A stretch of 64,000 bases of DNA from JAJAZB01 sp964244295 (GTDB lineage: Bacteria > Bacteroidota > Bacteroidia > Cytophagales > Spirosomataceae), in NCBI GenBank assembly GCA_964244295.1, contig CAXTIG010000012.1, forward strand, positions 62,001 through 126,000, read 5' to 3'. How positions within the stretch are numbered: the first letter of the stretch is position 1; every line of letters begins with the position of its first letter. Below, piece after piece: positions 24,042 through 33,005 of the stretch. A program made the translations under genes and the position numbers. The notes under the pieces were generated by a model, which was not told where the DNA came from, searched no databases, and saw only the letters and a list, made by a program, of their open reading frames with translations.

Positions 24042-26429
24042 ATGCTTCGCAACTACGTTAAAATCGCCTGGAGAAACCTTCTCAAGAACAAGACCTTCTC
24101 GTTCATCAACATCCTCGGCTTGTCGCTGGGCATGGGCTGTAGCCTGGTGATCCTGCTTTGGGTGCAGGACGAAGTGGGCAAGGATCGGTTTCACCAGGCC
24201 GATAGCCGCCTGTACCGGGTGATGGAAAACCAGCAGTACACCGGCGCGGTGAACACCTACGCCTCGACTCCCGGCATTCTGGCCGAGAACATCGTCAAGG
24301 ACCTTCCCGAAATTCAACTGGCGAGTCAGATGCTCTGGGAGGAATCCTTGCTGTTTACGGTGGGTAACACGTTCGACAAAGAAAAAGGGCGGTACGTGCA
24401 GGGCGATTTTCTGCGAATGTTCTCGTTTCCCCTCGCGAAAGGCAACGCCAAAACGGCGCTCAAACGCCCCGACGGCCTGGTCATTTCCCAAAAAATGGCC
24501 GACAAATACTTCAAAGGGCAGGACCCGATGGGCAAGACCGTCCGAATTGAAAACAAGGACGACGTGATCGTGACGGGCGTTTTGGCCGACGTACCGGAGG
24601 CATCTTCGCTGAAATTCGATTACCTGCTCAACTACGACCGTTGGCAAAAAACCAACGAGTGGTCGAAGGATTGGGGCAACAACGGCCCGCGCTGCTACGT
24701 GATGCTGGCCCCGAATGCCTCCATCGACAAGGTGAATGCCAAGATCAAGAACTACGTCAAAACCAAGAACAAGGCCAGCAACGTCGAACTGTTTCTCCAA
24801 AACTACGGCGAGTCGTACCTGTACTCGAACTGGGAGTCGGGTCGGCAAAACGGCGGGCGGATCGAGTACGTTAAGATTTTCTCCCTCGTCGCGATTTTCA
24901 TTCTGGTCATCGCCTGCATCAATTTCATGAACCTGGCCACCGCCCGTTCGGTGAAGCGGGCGAAGGAAGTGGGCGTGCGGAAAGTGGTGGGGGCCTACCG
25001 GGGTAGCCTGATGGGGCAATTCATCGGCGAATCGATGCTGATTACGGTTTTGTCCTTGATTCTGGCGGTCGTGCTCGTGTTTCTCCTGCTGCCGGTGTTC
25101 AATACGCTGACCGAAAAACACCTCGCGCTCAATTTTGCCAATCCGGCTTTCGTGTTCCTGTTGCTGGGCCTGACGCTCCTCACGGGCTTGCTGGCGGGGA
25201 GTTACCCGGCGCTGTTTATGTCGTCGCTCAATCCCGTGGTGGTGTTGAAGGGCGTGCTCAAGTTTAAATCGAGCGCCACGTATTTCCGCAAGGGGCTGGT
25301 CGTGTTTCAGTTTGGCTTGTCGATCATGCTGATTCTGGGCATGATCGTCGTGTACCGCCAACTGGAATTCATTCAGACGAAAAACCTCGGCTACGAACGC
25401 GAAAACCTGTTGTATATGCCGCTGGAAGGCGACTTGCAGAAGAATTTCCCGGCCTTCCGGCAGGAACTGGAAAAACAGCCGGGCGTTAAATCCGTCACTT
25501 GTGCCCAGTCGGATCCGCTCGAAGTGGGCAGTTCGACGCAGGGCGTCCACTGGCCCGGCAAGGACACCACTCAGGTAATTCTGTTCAGCCAGAACGCCGT
25601 TTCCTACCAGTACATCAGCACGATGGGCATCAAACTCCTCGACGGGCGGGATTTTTCGATGGCCTACAGCACCGACACGAGCAATTACCTCATCAACGAA
25701 GCGGCGGCCCGGAAAATGGGCTACCTCGACCCAAAGACCGGCTCACCCGTGGGCAAGGAAATGACGATGTGGGATCGAAAGGGGAAAATCGTGGGCTTGA
25801 TGAAAGACTTCCACCACAACTCCCTCCACACGGCCATCGACCCGCTGATTTTACACCTGCAACGCGGGCGGAACGACGGCAGCACCAACCACTGGGGGAA
25901 TGTGCTGGTGCGCACCGAGGCGGGCCAAACCAAAGCGGCCCTGGCCGCGATGGAGGCCGTTTTCAAGCAGTTCAATCCTAATTTTCCGTTCAAGTATTTC
26001 TTCACCGACCAGGAGTTTGCCAATTCCTACAAGGCCGAAAATACGGTCAGCAAACTCTCTAACTACTTCGCTTTTCTGGCAATTTTCATTTCCTGCCTGG
26101 GGCTGTTTGGCTTGGCGGCGTTCACCGCCGAGCAACGCACGAAAGAGATTGGCATCCGAAAAGTGCTGGGAGCCAGCGTCGGCAACCTCGTGGGGATGTT
26201 GTCGAAAGAGTTCGTCCAACTGGTGTTGATTGCCGCCCTGATTGCCCTTCCGCTGGCCTGGTATTTCCTGCGAAACTGGCTCGAAAAATACCCCTACCGG
26301 ATTAGCTTCGAGTGGTGGTATTTTGTGGTCGCCATCGTTGCCGCCCTACTCATCGCCCTGTTGACGATTTCCTTCCAAAGCATCCGGGCCGCGCTGATGA
26401 ACCCGGTGAAGAGTTTGAAAACGGAGTAG
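24042..26429 (+). CDS. FtsX/MacB-type ABC transporter permease
   Basis: 795 residues from the ATG at 24042 (MLRNYVKIAWRNLL); an upstream TTG would add an unsupported lead. Architecture: one N-terminal transmembrane helix (about 20-42, INILGLSLGMGCSLVILLWV), a MacB periplasmic core, a first FtsX domain with three helices (about 280-410), a second periplasmic part and a final FtsX domain (about 670-790). The AKEVGVRKVVGAYRGSL and TKEIGIRKVLGASVGNL stretches are the paired coupling-helix motifs. Such permeases transmit ATP-driven motion to periplasmic substrates such as lipoproteins or peptides; no ATPase gene is adjacent. It follows the sigma/anti-sigma/DUF4097 set and may be one of its targets. 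Confidence 0.93.
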   Translation: MLRNYVKIAWRNLLKNKTFSFINILGLSLGMGCSLVILLWVQDEVGKDRFHQADSRLYRVMENQQYTGAVNTYASTPGILAENIVKDLPEIQLASQMLWEESLLFTVGNTFDKEKGRYVQGDFLRMFSFPLAKGNAKTALKRPDGLVISQKMADKYFKGQDPMGKTVRIENKDDVIVTGVLADVPEASSLKFDYLLNYDRWQKTNEWSKDWGNNGPRCYVMLAPNASIDKVNAKIKNYVKTKNKASNVELFLQNYGESYLYSNWESGRQNGGRIEYVKIFSLVAIFILVIACINFMNLATARSVKRAKEVGVRKVVGAYRGSLMGQFIGESMLITVLSLILAVVLVFLLLPVFNTLTEKHLALNFANPAFVFLLLGLTLLTGLLAGSYPALFMSSLNPVVVLKGVLKFKSSATYFRKGLVVFQFGLSIMLILGMIVVYRQLEFIQTKNLGYERENLLYMPLEGDLQKNFPAFRQELEKQPGVKSVTCAQSDPLEVGSSTQGVHWPGKDTTQVILFSQNAVSYQYISTMGIKLLDGRDFSMAYSTDTSNYLINEAAARKMGYLDPKTGSPVGKEMTMWDRKGKIVGLMKDFHHNSLHTAIDPLILHLQRGRNDGSTNHWGNVLVRTEAGQTKAALAAMEAVFKQFNPNFPFKYFFTDQEFANSYKAENTVSKLSNYFAFLAIFISCLGLFGLAAFTAEQRTKEIGIRKVLGASVGNLVGMLSKEFVQLVLIAALIALPLAWYFLRNWLEKYPYRISFEWWYFVVAIVAALLIALLTISFQSIRAALMNPVKSLKTE

Positions 26430-26483
26430 GCAGGAGAAACCTTCGGCTCCGCTTTTCTAAAACAATCATTTACCGATACTCCC

Positions 26484-26578
26484 CCGACTGTCATCCTGAA
26501 AGGACCTGGTTGGCCTACCATTTAGTTTCCTGAAATGGGAACGGTAGGCCAACCAGGTCCTTTCAGGATGACAGTCGG
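26484..26578. repeat. GTCATCC-type palindrome, 36-nt perfect arms
   Basis: Arms 26484-26519 and 26543-26578 are perfect reverse complements (CCGACTGTCATCCTGAAAGG...). It lies between the convergent ends of the permease gene and the lipoprotein gene and could serve as a bidirectional transcription stop. Confidence 0.92.
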
Positions 26579-26625
26579 AGAGTACCGGTTTAAATTTTCA
26601 GGGCTTACGCACTGAACCGTTAGGG

Positions 26626-26697
26626 TTCCCGCAGATAGCGCAGATTTACGCAGACTGCCGTTTAAAAATCTGCGTAAATCTGCGCTATCTGCGGGAA
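26626..26697. repeat. AGATAGCGCAGATTTACGCAG-type palindrome
   Basis: Arms of at least 27 nt, 26628-26654 and 26669-26695, match perfectly and begin CCCGCAGATAGCGCAG. The sequence differs from the neighbouring GTCATCC-type element. Together the two fill the 331-nt convergent gap at 26430-26760. Confidence 0.9.
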
Positions 26698-26760
26698 ATT
26701 GATTCGTAAACCCACTTTACAGAGGCGACCTGCGTAAGTCCTGCTGGAATAAAAACCGGC

Positions 26761-27438
26761 TCATTTCTTCGTAAACGTCGCTGTCAGCAACACCGACCGT
26801 CCCGCCCAACTCGACGCAGCGGCCTGGTTGGCCGGGGTGATGGGCACCAGCGGCACGTTGGCAATGTTGGCGGGCGTCTGGAGCGAAAGCACCAGTTTCG
26901 AGCCGCTCAATTCCTGAATCGTGAACGGGTAATTGGCGTACGTGGCCGGGGCGTAAGTCGGAGTGCCGTTGGCGGCGGGCGTAACGGTGCCGTGAAGCAA
27001 CACGTCGTAACTCCAGCGGGAAATCTGCCCTCCGGTGCGCGTCGGCACGCCGATGCGCAGCAGGTCGAAGCCCTCGTCGGTGCTCGCCACGAAAAAATAC
27101 CCGCGCTGTTTCACCCCTCGGTTTACCACGTAAAACGAGTCAAGGTTGGCTGCCGTTTTAGCCAAAAAATTCAGCGTGTCGCTGAAGGCCATAATCGGGT
27201 TGGGGCGACCCGACACCAGCAACGGGGCCGTGCCGGGCGTGACCGTCACCACGGTGTCGTGCAGGGTAGGAGGAACGCCGACCTGGTATTTTATCGCCAA
27301 TGTCGTGGGCAACCAGGTGCCACGCAATTGGTCTTTGAGGGCGTCGTTGGTCGTGGCAACGGGTAAGTTGTCGTCCTGGCAGGCCAATAACCCGGCGCTG
27401 AAGAGCAGGAGCGTGGCGTAAATTAGCGTTGGTTTCAT
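26761..27438 (-). CDS. Lipoprotein of the upstream SusCD unit, unknown function
   Basis: 225 residues from the ATG at 27438, which gives a standard lipoprotein signal (MKPTLIYATLLLFSAGLLAC, Cys20). An upstream ATG would add 25 residues encoded by palindrome sequence and is rejected. The mature part is beta-rich (LRGTWLPTTLAIKYQV, GYFFVASTDEGFDLLRIG, LVLSLQTPANIANVPLV). I do not recognise the family with certainty; it is similar in layout to small lipoproteins encoded after SusD genes, which often bind ligand at the cell surface. It lies last in the sigma-FecR-SusC-SusD series. Confidence 0.8.
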   Translation of the reverse strand: MKPTLIYATLLLFSAGLLACQDDNLPVATTNDALKDQLRGTWLPTTLAIKYQVGVPPTLHDTVVTVTPGTAPLLVSGRPNPIMAFSDTLNFLAKTAANLDSFYVVNRGVKQRGYFFVASTDEGFDLLRIGVPTRTGGQISRWSYDVLLHGTVTPAANGTPTYAPATYANYPFTIQELSGSKLVLSLQTPANIANVPLVPITPANQAAASSWAGRSVLLTATFTKK

Positions 27439-27471
27439 TGGTGAAAATCGTTTAATTTTTGTGTGAACAGG

Positions 27472-27529
27472 TGTCATCCTGAGCGGAGTCGAAGCGCTAC
27501 GGCGTCCTTCCACTCCGCTCAGGATGACA
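27472..27529. repeat. GTCATCC-type palindrome between lipoprotein and SusD genes
   Basis: 18-nt perfect arms at 27472-27489 (TGTCATCCTGAGCGGAGT) and 27512-27529, followed by a further half-copy (CGACTCCGCTCAGCGGGA). The same GAGCGGAGTCGAAG core occurs near 49983 and 63058. Confidence 0.85.
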
Positions 27530-27588
27530 ACCCGCGCTTCGACTCCGCTCAGCGGGACACCCCGCCTGACACCCCGAGTTTCAAAAAC

Positions 27589-29232
27589 TCAATCATTCTG
27601 CACCGCCAGCGGATTCCGGTCAAGGAACACCTGCGGCACCACAAACACGAGCAGGCGGCTGTTCCAGGGCACTTCGGCGCAGCCGCTGGCGGCGCAGTCG
27701 ACGCTGCCCGGTGAAAGCGCCCGGTCGCCGACGACGAGGTTTTCTTTCCGACGTTTCAAATCGTAAATCCGCTGGCCTTCCACGAACAATTCACGCACCG
27801 TTTCCCGCCGGATTTCAGCAACCAACTCCGTCGGAGCGGCCGAAAGGGCGGTCAGACCGGCCCGCGTGCGGATGGCGTTGAGGTCGGTCAGGGCGGCGGC
27901 GGTTTGGCCTTTCCGGGCCAGCATTTCGGCCCGCATCAGAATAAATTCCGCCGAGCGCATCAGCGTCACGTTCATGTTGACACCCTGCGCCGGGCCGGGT
28001 GAGTTGGTGCCGCGCCCGCCCCATTTGAGCGGAAACCAAAGCCGGTTGGGACTGTCCCAAGCGGTGGCCGCCGTGGCGGCCTGCGTGGTGTCGATGAGCG
28101 TGCGATAACGCAGGTCTTTGCCCCGGTCGAAAGCCGCGAGGGTTTTAAACCGCTGACTCAGCCGGTAGTTGGGGCCGGAGTTGAGCGTGTTCACGTTGGC
28201 CAGTTGCGCCGGCGTGTAGGGCGTTTGCAAAACGTAGTGCGTCCGAATCGGGGCGTTCGTGACCGTGCGCGGGTTGCGGCCCACCACGTGAACCAGTTCA
28301 AAAATCACCTCGCTCCGGCTGGCCGAATTCGTGGTGGGGGTGAGGCCAGCGCGCTGCCAGATGTCGGTCAGCATTTTATCGCCCGCTACCAGCGGGAAGC
28401 GGTACGTGCTGCCGGGGCCGAGCAGGCGGTTGAGCACGGCCAAGCAGGAATCGACGTTGTCCTGCTGCCAATACACGCGGGCCATCAGGCCGAGGGCGGC
28501 GAATTTGTTGCCCCGTGGCTGAAAATCGACGGGGTGCCGGGCCGGGTCGTAGGCTTCGGGCAGGAGGCGCTCGGCGATGCGCAGGTCGTTGAGCACGCTG
28601 TCGTAGGCGGCTTTCACGCTCAGGCGGGGGTAGGCCAGGTCTTCAAACCCCGAAAAGGATTTATAGCTGCCAATCGGGCCGGGCTGGGAATTGTCGGGCG
28701 TGGTGCCCCAGGGATAGCCCAGCAGGCGGATTTGCTCGAAAATGCAGAGTGAGCGCAGAAACCGCGCTTCGCCTTCCAACCGGCCTCGTTGCAGGGTGTA
28801 GTCGAAGCGGGGGTCGGTGCCGGGTTCGGCGGGCACCTGGTTGCGGCCAATCACCTCCAGCACGTTGTTGGCGTTGGTCAGCCCGAAGGTGCTCCACTGC
28901 AAAAACTCGGCTTGCCAGCCGTATTCTTCCTCCCGGTGGGTCCAGGTGTACACCCGCGAGGAGCGGCTGGGGCTGGTGCGGTAGGTGGTGTTGTTGATGG
29001 CCACCAAATCGCCGAAGGTTTCGCCGATGACCACGGCGTTTCCCGAAAAAGCCGCCTCGCGGGCGATGCCCGAATAGCCGCCCGTGAGCAACTGATCGAG
29101 TTGCCCGACGCTGCGCACGTCTTCGAGGTTGATTTGCGTGGACGATACAGGTTCGTCCACAAATTTTTCGCAGGCCGCCAGGCTGAGCAGGGCGGTGAAC
29201 GAAAGGGTCGAGTACAGAAGCTTAATTTGCAT
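27589..29232 (-). CDS. SusD/RagB-family surface nutrient-binding lipoprotein
   Basis: A 547-residue lipoprotein (signal ending LSLAAC, Cys21) of the SusD/RagB type. The TPR-like alpha-helical scaffold and the family motifs are recognisable: an N-terminal SusD-like part with the EGEARFLRSLCIFEQIRLLG helix, and a C-terminal part with ALTDLNAIRTRAGL and the ETVRELFVEGQRIYDLKRR end. It sits on the outer face of the outer membrane and delivers ligand to the SusC partner encoded immediately upstream. The substrate is unknown. A 95-nt palindrome separates it from susC. Confidence 0.95.
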   Translation of the reverse strand: MQIKLLYSTLSFTALLSLAACEKFVDEPVSSTQINLEDVRSVGQLDQLLTGGYSGIAREAAFSGNAVVIGETFGDLVAINNTTYRTSPSRSSRVYTWTHREEEYGWQAEFLQWSTFGLTNANNVLEVIGRNQVPAEPGTDPRFDYTLQRGRLEGEARFLRSLCIFEQIRLLGYPWGTTPDNSQPGPIGSYKSFSGFEDLAYPRLSVKAAYDSVLNDLRIAERLLPEAYDPARHPVDFQPRGNKFAALGLMARVYWQQDNVDSCLAVLNRLLGPGSTYRFPLVAGDKMLTDIWQRAGLTPTTNSASRSEVIFELVHVVGRNPRTVTNAPIRTHYVLQTPYTPAQLANVNTLNSGPNYRLSQRFKTLAAFDRGKDLRYRTLIDTTQAATAATAWDSPNRLWFPLKWGGRGTNSPGPAQGVNMNVTLMRSAEFILMRAEMLARKGQTAAALTDLNAIRTRAGLTALSAAPTELVAEIRRETVRELFVEGQRIYDLKRRKENLVVGDRALSPGSVDCAASGCAEVPWNSRLLVFVVPQVFLDRNPLAVQND

Positions 29233-29246
29233 TGATTCGTTGTTTT

Positions 29247-29341
29247 AACCTCACCCCCGGCCCCTCTCCTGCTGAGAGGGGAGCCTTGAAATCCGAGTAG
29301 ATTTCCCCCCTCTCAGCAGGAGAGGGGCCGGGGGTGAGGTT
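29247..29341. repeat. CCTCACCCCCGG-type palindrome between susC and susD
   Basis: 34-nt perfect arms at 29247-29280 (AACCTCACCCCCGGCCCC...) and 29308-29341. As it lies between two genes whose products act one-to-one, the hairpin may tune their relative expression; that is inferred. Confidence 0.92.
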
Positions 29342-29346
29342 CTTTT

Positions 29347-32300
29347 TCAAAATCCCACAGTCAACCCCACCACGTAGGTCCGCACCTGCGGCAGGTCGTT
29401 GTTGGTCACGCCGGGGCCGAGGTTGGCTTGGCCCGCATTTCCGCCGCCGCCGTTGGGGAAAACCTCCGGGTCCCAGCCTTTGAACTTCGTCCAGGTGAGC
29501 AGGTTCTGGCCCGTCAGCGACACCCGCAGCGAGCGCAGGCGAATCTTTTTGGCCACCGACGCGGGCAGCGAGTAGCCCAGCGACACGTTTTTCAAGCGGG
29601 CGTACGAACCGTCGTGCAGAAACCGCGTCGACTCGAAACTCCGGGCGTTGGAGTTGAATTGCAGCCGGTACAGGCCCCCCGCCTCGGCGTTGCGGACTTC
29701 CTGGCGCAAATCGCCGATGCCCGGCACGCTGGCCCGCAGCACCTGCCCAACGGCGGGGTAACTCTGCGCCCGTTCAGCCTGGTCATAAATCCAGTTGCCG
29801 GATTGGAAGTAAATCAGGAAACTCAGGTCGAACTGCCGGACGGTAAACGTGTTGGTCAAGCCCCCGAACACGGTTGGGTAGGGCGATTTGCCGTCCAGAA
29901 TAAACTGGTTGTTGGCCGACTGGTTGTTGACCGTCCCATCCCAGACGTTGCCCGTCGCAACGGTCTGGCCTCTCACGGCGAAGGCGGTGCGGTCGCGTTC
30001 GCGGAAGAGTTCGTTCCCTGTAGTCGGGTCGAACCCGGCGAAGACCGGCATGTAGTACGTGCCCAGCGCGTAGCCGGGGGCGGCGATGCCCGGCCCGGAA
30101 ATAAACTGGTATTCGTAATTCAGGAAGGGGGCCGAGTAGGTGCTCAACACCCGGTTCTGGTTGCGGCTGATGTTGAAATCCGTACTCCAGCGGAACTGCG
30201 GACGGGTGATGTTTTTCGTGCTCAATGAAAATTCCACCCCCCGGTTGCGCACCGAGCCGAGGTTGACGGTAATCGCGTTGTTGATGGTGCCAAAAAGCGG
30301 CCCCAGCGAGTATTCGAGCAGCAGACCGTCGGAGACTTTGTTGTAAAAATCGAGCGTCCCCTGGATTCGGTTGTTGAGAAAACCGAATTCCAGGCCCAGG
30401 TCGGCCTGCCGGGTGGTTTCCCAGGTGAGGGCCTGGTTGCCGGGGTTGACGAAACGCGCGCCCTGCAACCCGCCGTAAATGGCGTCGTTGGCCCCGACGA
30501 TGGTGAAGGATTTTTGCCAGGAAAAATTTTCGATTTCGGCGTTGCCGGTGGCCCCGTAGGAGGCCCGGATTTTCAGGAAATTCAAGGCGGGCAACACCCG
30601 CTGCACGAACCCTTCCTCGCTCAGCACCCAGCCCACCGACACGCCGGGGAACGAGGCGAAGCGATTACCCGGTGGAAACCGCGACGAGCCGTCGGTACGG
30701 AAACTGGCCTCGAACAAATACCGGTCGCGGTAGGCGTAGTTGACCCGTCCGAAAAACGAGGTAAACCGAAAGGCCGGGGAATCGTCCACCAGTACCACGC
30801 GGGCGGTGTCGAGGCCGTACTTCTGGCCTTCCGGCACGTTTTCGGTGAAAAACGTATTCGCGCGGTTGGTCTGGCTCTGCACGCTGTTGCCCGCCAGCAG
30901 GGTGAGGCGGTGTTTAGCCCCAAACGTCTTCGTGTAGGTCAGCGTGTTGTTGGTGTTCCAGGTGTCGCTGGTGGCGTCGCGTTTTTCGGCTTTGCCGTTG
31001 CCGTTTTTCTCCCGCCCGTTGAGGTTGGCCGGGTACAGGGCCGGGGTGAGCAGCACGTCGTTTTTGTTGGTTTGGTAGTCGTAGCCCCACTCGGTGCGGA
31101 AGGTCAGGCCGGGAATCAATTGCACCTGGGCGTAGGCCGTGCTGATGGAGCGCAGCGTGTTGGTTTGGTTCGAATAGTTGTTTCGGTAAAAAACCGGGTT
31201 CGTACCAATGTTCACCGCGTTGTTGCCCTGGTTGATGCCGTTGAAATACGTCCCGTCAGCCCGTTGAATCGGGTAGGCGGGCAGGGCCGAAGTCAGGGCG
31301 TACTGGTAGGAATTACCGAGCGGAATCGTGCGGTTTTCCAGGCCGTTCAGCGTGGTGTTCAATCCGAAACTGAGCTTTTTTGTGGGGTTGAACGTCACGT
31401 TGACCCGTCCGCCTACCCGTTGCAGCGACTGCCCGATCACAATGCCCTCGTCTTTCCGGTACGAGCCGCTGAGGTACACCGAAAATTTCTCGCTTCCGGC
31501 GGAAGCGCTGAGCGTGGCTTGCCGGTAAGTGCCCTGGCGCAGCACCTGGTCGAGCCAGTTGGTGCGGGTGTTGTAGAGCGTGGTCGAATCGACCAGCAAA
31601 TTGGCCGGGATGTTCGCCGCCGAACCAGCCAGAATACCCGCCGGGAGCAGACTCACGAGGTTGGTGCTGGCGGGCGTCAGGCCCGCGTTGCGGTTGTTGG
31701 CGGCAGCGCGTTTAAGGACGCTCAAGTAATCGGCCCCGCTGTCGAGGTAGTCCACGCGGTTGGTGGGGTTGCTCGCGCCCTGTTGGTAGCTCAGGTCAAA
31801 ACTGGGCTTGCCGCTTTTGCCGCGTTTGGTGGTGATGAGCAGCACCCCGTTGGCCGCCCGCGAACCGTAGAGCACCGAGGCCGAGGCGTCTTTCAGTACT
31901 TCGATGCTCTCGATGTCGTCGGGGTTGATTTCGGCCAGGGGGTTCATCGCTACCCCGCCGGAGCCGTAGGCCCCGCTCACGATGGGCACGCCGTCGACCA
32001 CGAGCAGGGGCTGAGAGTTGGAGTTGATGGAAGCCACGCCGCGCACGTTGATGCGCACCGCCCCACCCGGCGAGCCGCCCGCCTGGGTGATTTGCACCCC
32101 CGCCGCCCGGCCTTGCAGGGCCACGTCGGGGCTGGCGGCGAGGTTGGTGCGGATGTCGGCGGCTTTCAACGAGGAAATCGATCCGGTTACGTCGCGGCGG
32201 CGTTGTTCGCCGAAGGCCACGATTTGCACTTCGTCGAGGGTGCGGGCATCCTGCTCCAGTTTCACGTCGAGGGTGGTTTGCCCGGCCCCCACCGTGATTT

Positions 32301-32841
32301 CCTGCCGCGCGTAGCCTACCGAACTGAAGGTGAGGGGACTGCCGCCGTCGGGGATGGCCAGCCGGTAACTGCCGTCGGCGGCGCTGGTGGTGCCCCGGCT
32401 GGTACCCTTCACCGAAATACTCACGCCGGGCAGACCCTCGCCGGTGGTGGCGTCGGTAACGCGACCCGTCAGGGTGCGGTCGGGTTGTTCGCTCCGCGAA
32501 AGGATGATTTGTTTTTCGAGAATCTGGTACTCGAACCCAAAGGGCCGGAGTAGGCCATCGAGCACCTCGGTGAGCGGGCGGCGCTCGGCATTGACCGACC
32601 CACGTATCGCCCGCAGGCGGTCAGTGCCGTACACGAAGGAGTAGGGCGTTTGCCGTTCAATTTCGCGCAAAATCACGTCGAGCGGGCGGTTTTCGTAGTT
32701 GAGGCTCACGGTCAGCGGTGCGTTGAGGAGTTGCAGCGGCAGCCCGCTTCGGGTGCTGGCCAACTGGCCCTGGCCCGTTTGGCTACCCGCCCAGAGGCCG
32801 AGGAGCAACAGCCAGCGGACAAATGTCGAAGGGTGTTTCAT
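29347..32841 (-). CDS. SusC/RagA TonB-dependent transporter with STN signalling domain
   Basis: 1164 residues: signal peptide (1-25), an STN domain (about 40-110, LTVSLNYENRPLDVILREIE), a carboxypeptidase-regulatory-like domain (about 125-200, TGRVTDATTGEGLPGVSISV), a plug beginning LDEVQIVAFGEQRRRDVTGS, and a 22-strand barrel to the C-terminal VVGLTVGF. The STN domain contacts FecR in the periplasm, so substrate binding should activate the ECF sigma factor encoded upstream. It imports an unidentified ligand through the outer membrane using TonB energy with the SusD partner. The KRGKSG plug segment is characteristic of the family. Confidence 0.96.
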   Translation of the reverse strand: MKHPSTFVRWLLLLGLWAGSQTGQGQLASTRSGLPLQLLNAPLTVSLNYENRPLDVILREIERQTPYSFVYGTDRLRAIRGSVNAERRPLTEVLDGLLRPFGFEYQILEKQIILSRSEQPDRTLTGRVTDATTGEGLPGVSISVKGTSRGTTSAADGSYRLAIPDGGSPLTFSSVGYARQEITVGAGQTTLDVKLEQDARTLDEVQIVAFGEQRRRDVTGSISSLKAADIRTNLAASPDVALQGRAAGVQITQAGGSPGGAVRINVRGVASINSNSQPLLVVDGVPIVSGAYGSGGVAMNPLAEINPDDIESIEVLKDASASVLYGSRAANGVLLITTKRGKSGKPSFDLSYQQGASNPTNRVDYLDSGADYLSVLKRAAANNRNAGLTPASTNLVSLLPAGILAGSAANIPANLLVDSTTLYNTRTNWLDQVLRQGTYRQATLSASAGSEKFSVYLSGSYRKDEGIVIGQSLQRVGGRVNVTFNPTKKLSFGLNTTLNGLENRTIPLGNSYQYALTSALPAYPIQRADGTYFNGINQGNNAVNIGTNPVFYRNNYSNQTNTLRSISTAYAQVQLIPGLTFRTEWGYDYQTNKNDVLLTPALYPANLNGREKNGNGKAEKRDATSDTWNTNNTLTYTKTFGAKHRLTLLAGNSVQSQTNRANTFFTENVPEGQKYGLDTARVVLVDDSPAFRFTSFFGRVNYAYRDRYLFEASFRTDGSSRFPPGNRFASFPGVSVGWVLSEEGFVQRVLPALNFLKIRASYGATGNAEIENFSWQKSFTIVGANDAIYGGLQGARFVNPGNQALTWETTRQADLGLEFGFLNNRIQGTLDFYNKVSDGLLLEYSLGPLFGTINNAITVNLGSVRNRGVEFSLSTKNITRPQFRWSTDFNISRNQNRVLSTYSAPFLNYEYQFISGPGIAAPGYALGTYYMPVFAGFDPTTGNELFRERDRTAFAVRGQTVATGNVWDGTVNNQSANNQFILDGKSPYPTVFGGLTNTFTVRQFDLSFLIYFQSGNWIYDQAERAQSYPAVGQVLRASVPGIGDLRQEVRNAEAGGLYRLQFNSNARSFESTRFLHDGSYARLKNVSLGYSLPASVAKKIRLRSLRVSLTGQNLLTWTKFKGWDPEVFPNGGGGNAGQANLGPGVTNNDLPQVRTYVVGLTVGF

Positions 32842-32931
32842 GGAATTGTGAATCAGGGGTTTAGACTATTTTTTACTTTGATTTCGGGTAACAAACCGAC
32901 CTGCGAACCGGGTAGGTTTGCCTTTTTTCAG

Positions 32932-32951
32932 CCCAGGGTTTCAACCCTGGG
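32932..32951. repeat. Short palindrome in the susC leader
   Basis: CCCAGGGTT pairs with AACCCTGGG around a two-base centre. A second, shorter palindrome (AACGGTTTCAACCGTT) follows 30 bases later. Both lie between fecR and the STN-SusC gene. Confidence 0.6.
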
Positions 32952-33005
32952 AACCGGAGGGCACGGCAGTTGTTATTCAACGGTTTCAACCGTTTCAGCA
33001 CTGAC

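Noticed and set aside
24036..25550. A 504-codon open frame on the minus strand across the permease gene
   Set aside because: Antisense shadow; the permease has convincing helices and FtsX motifs in its own frame.
27439..27513. Upstream start of the lipoprotein gene at 27513
   Set aside because: The added residues are encoded by a palindromic element and would place a lipobox signal at residue 45; the ATG at 27438 gives a standard signal. Unlike the DUF4097 and FG-GAP cases a good start exists after the element.
30514..32553. A 679-codon open frame on the plus strand across the STN-SusC gene
   Set aside because: Antisense shadow of the SusC gene; the translated sequence has no family features.
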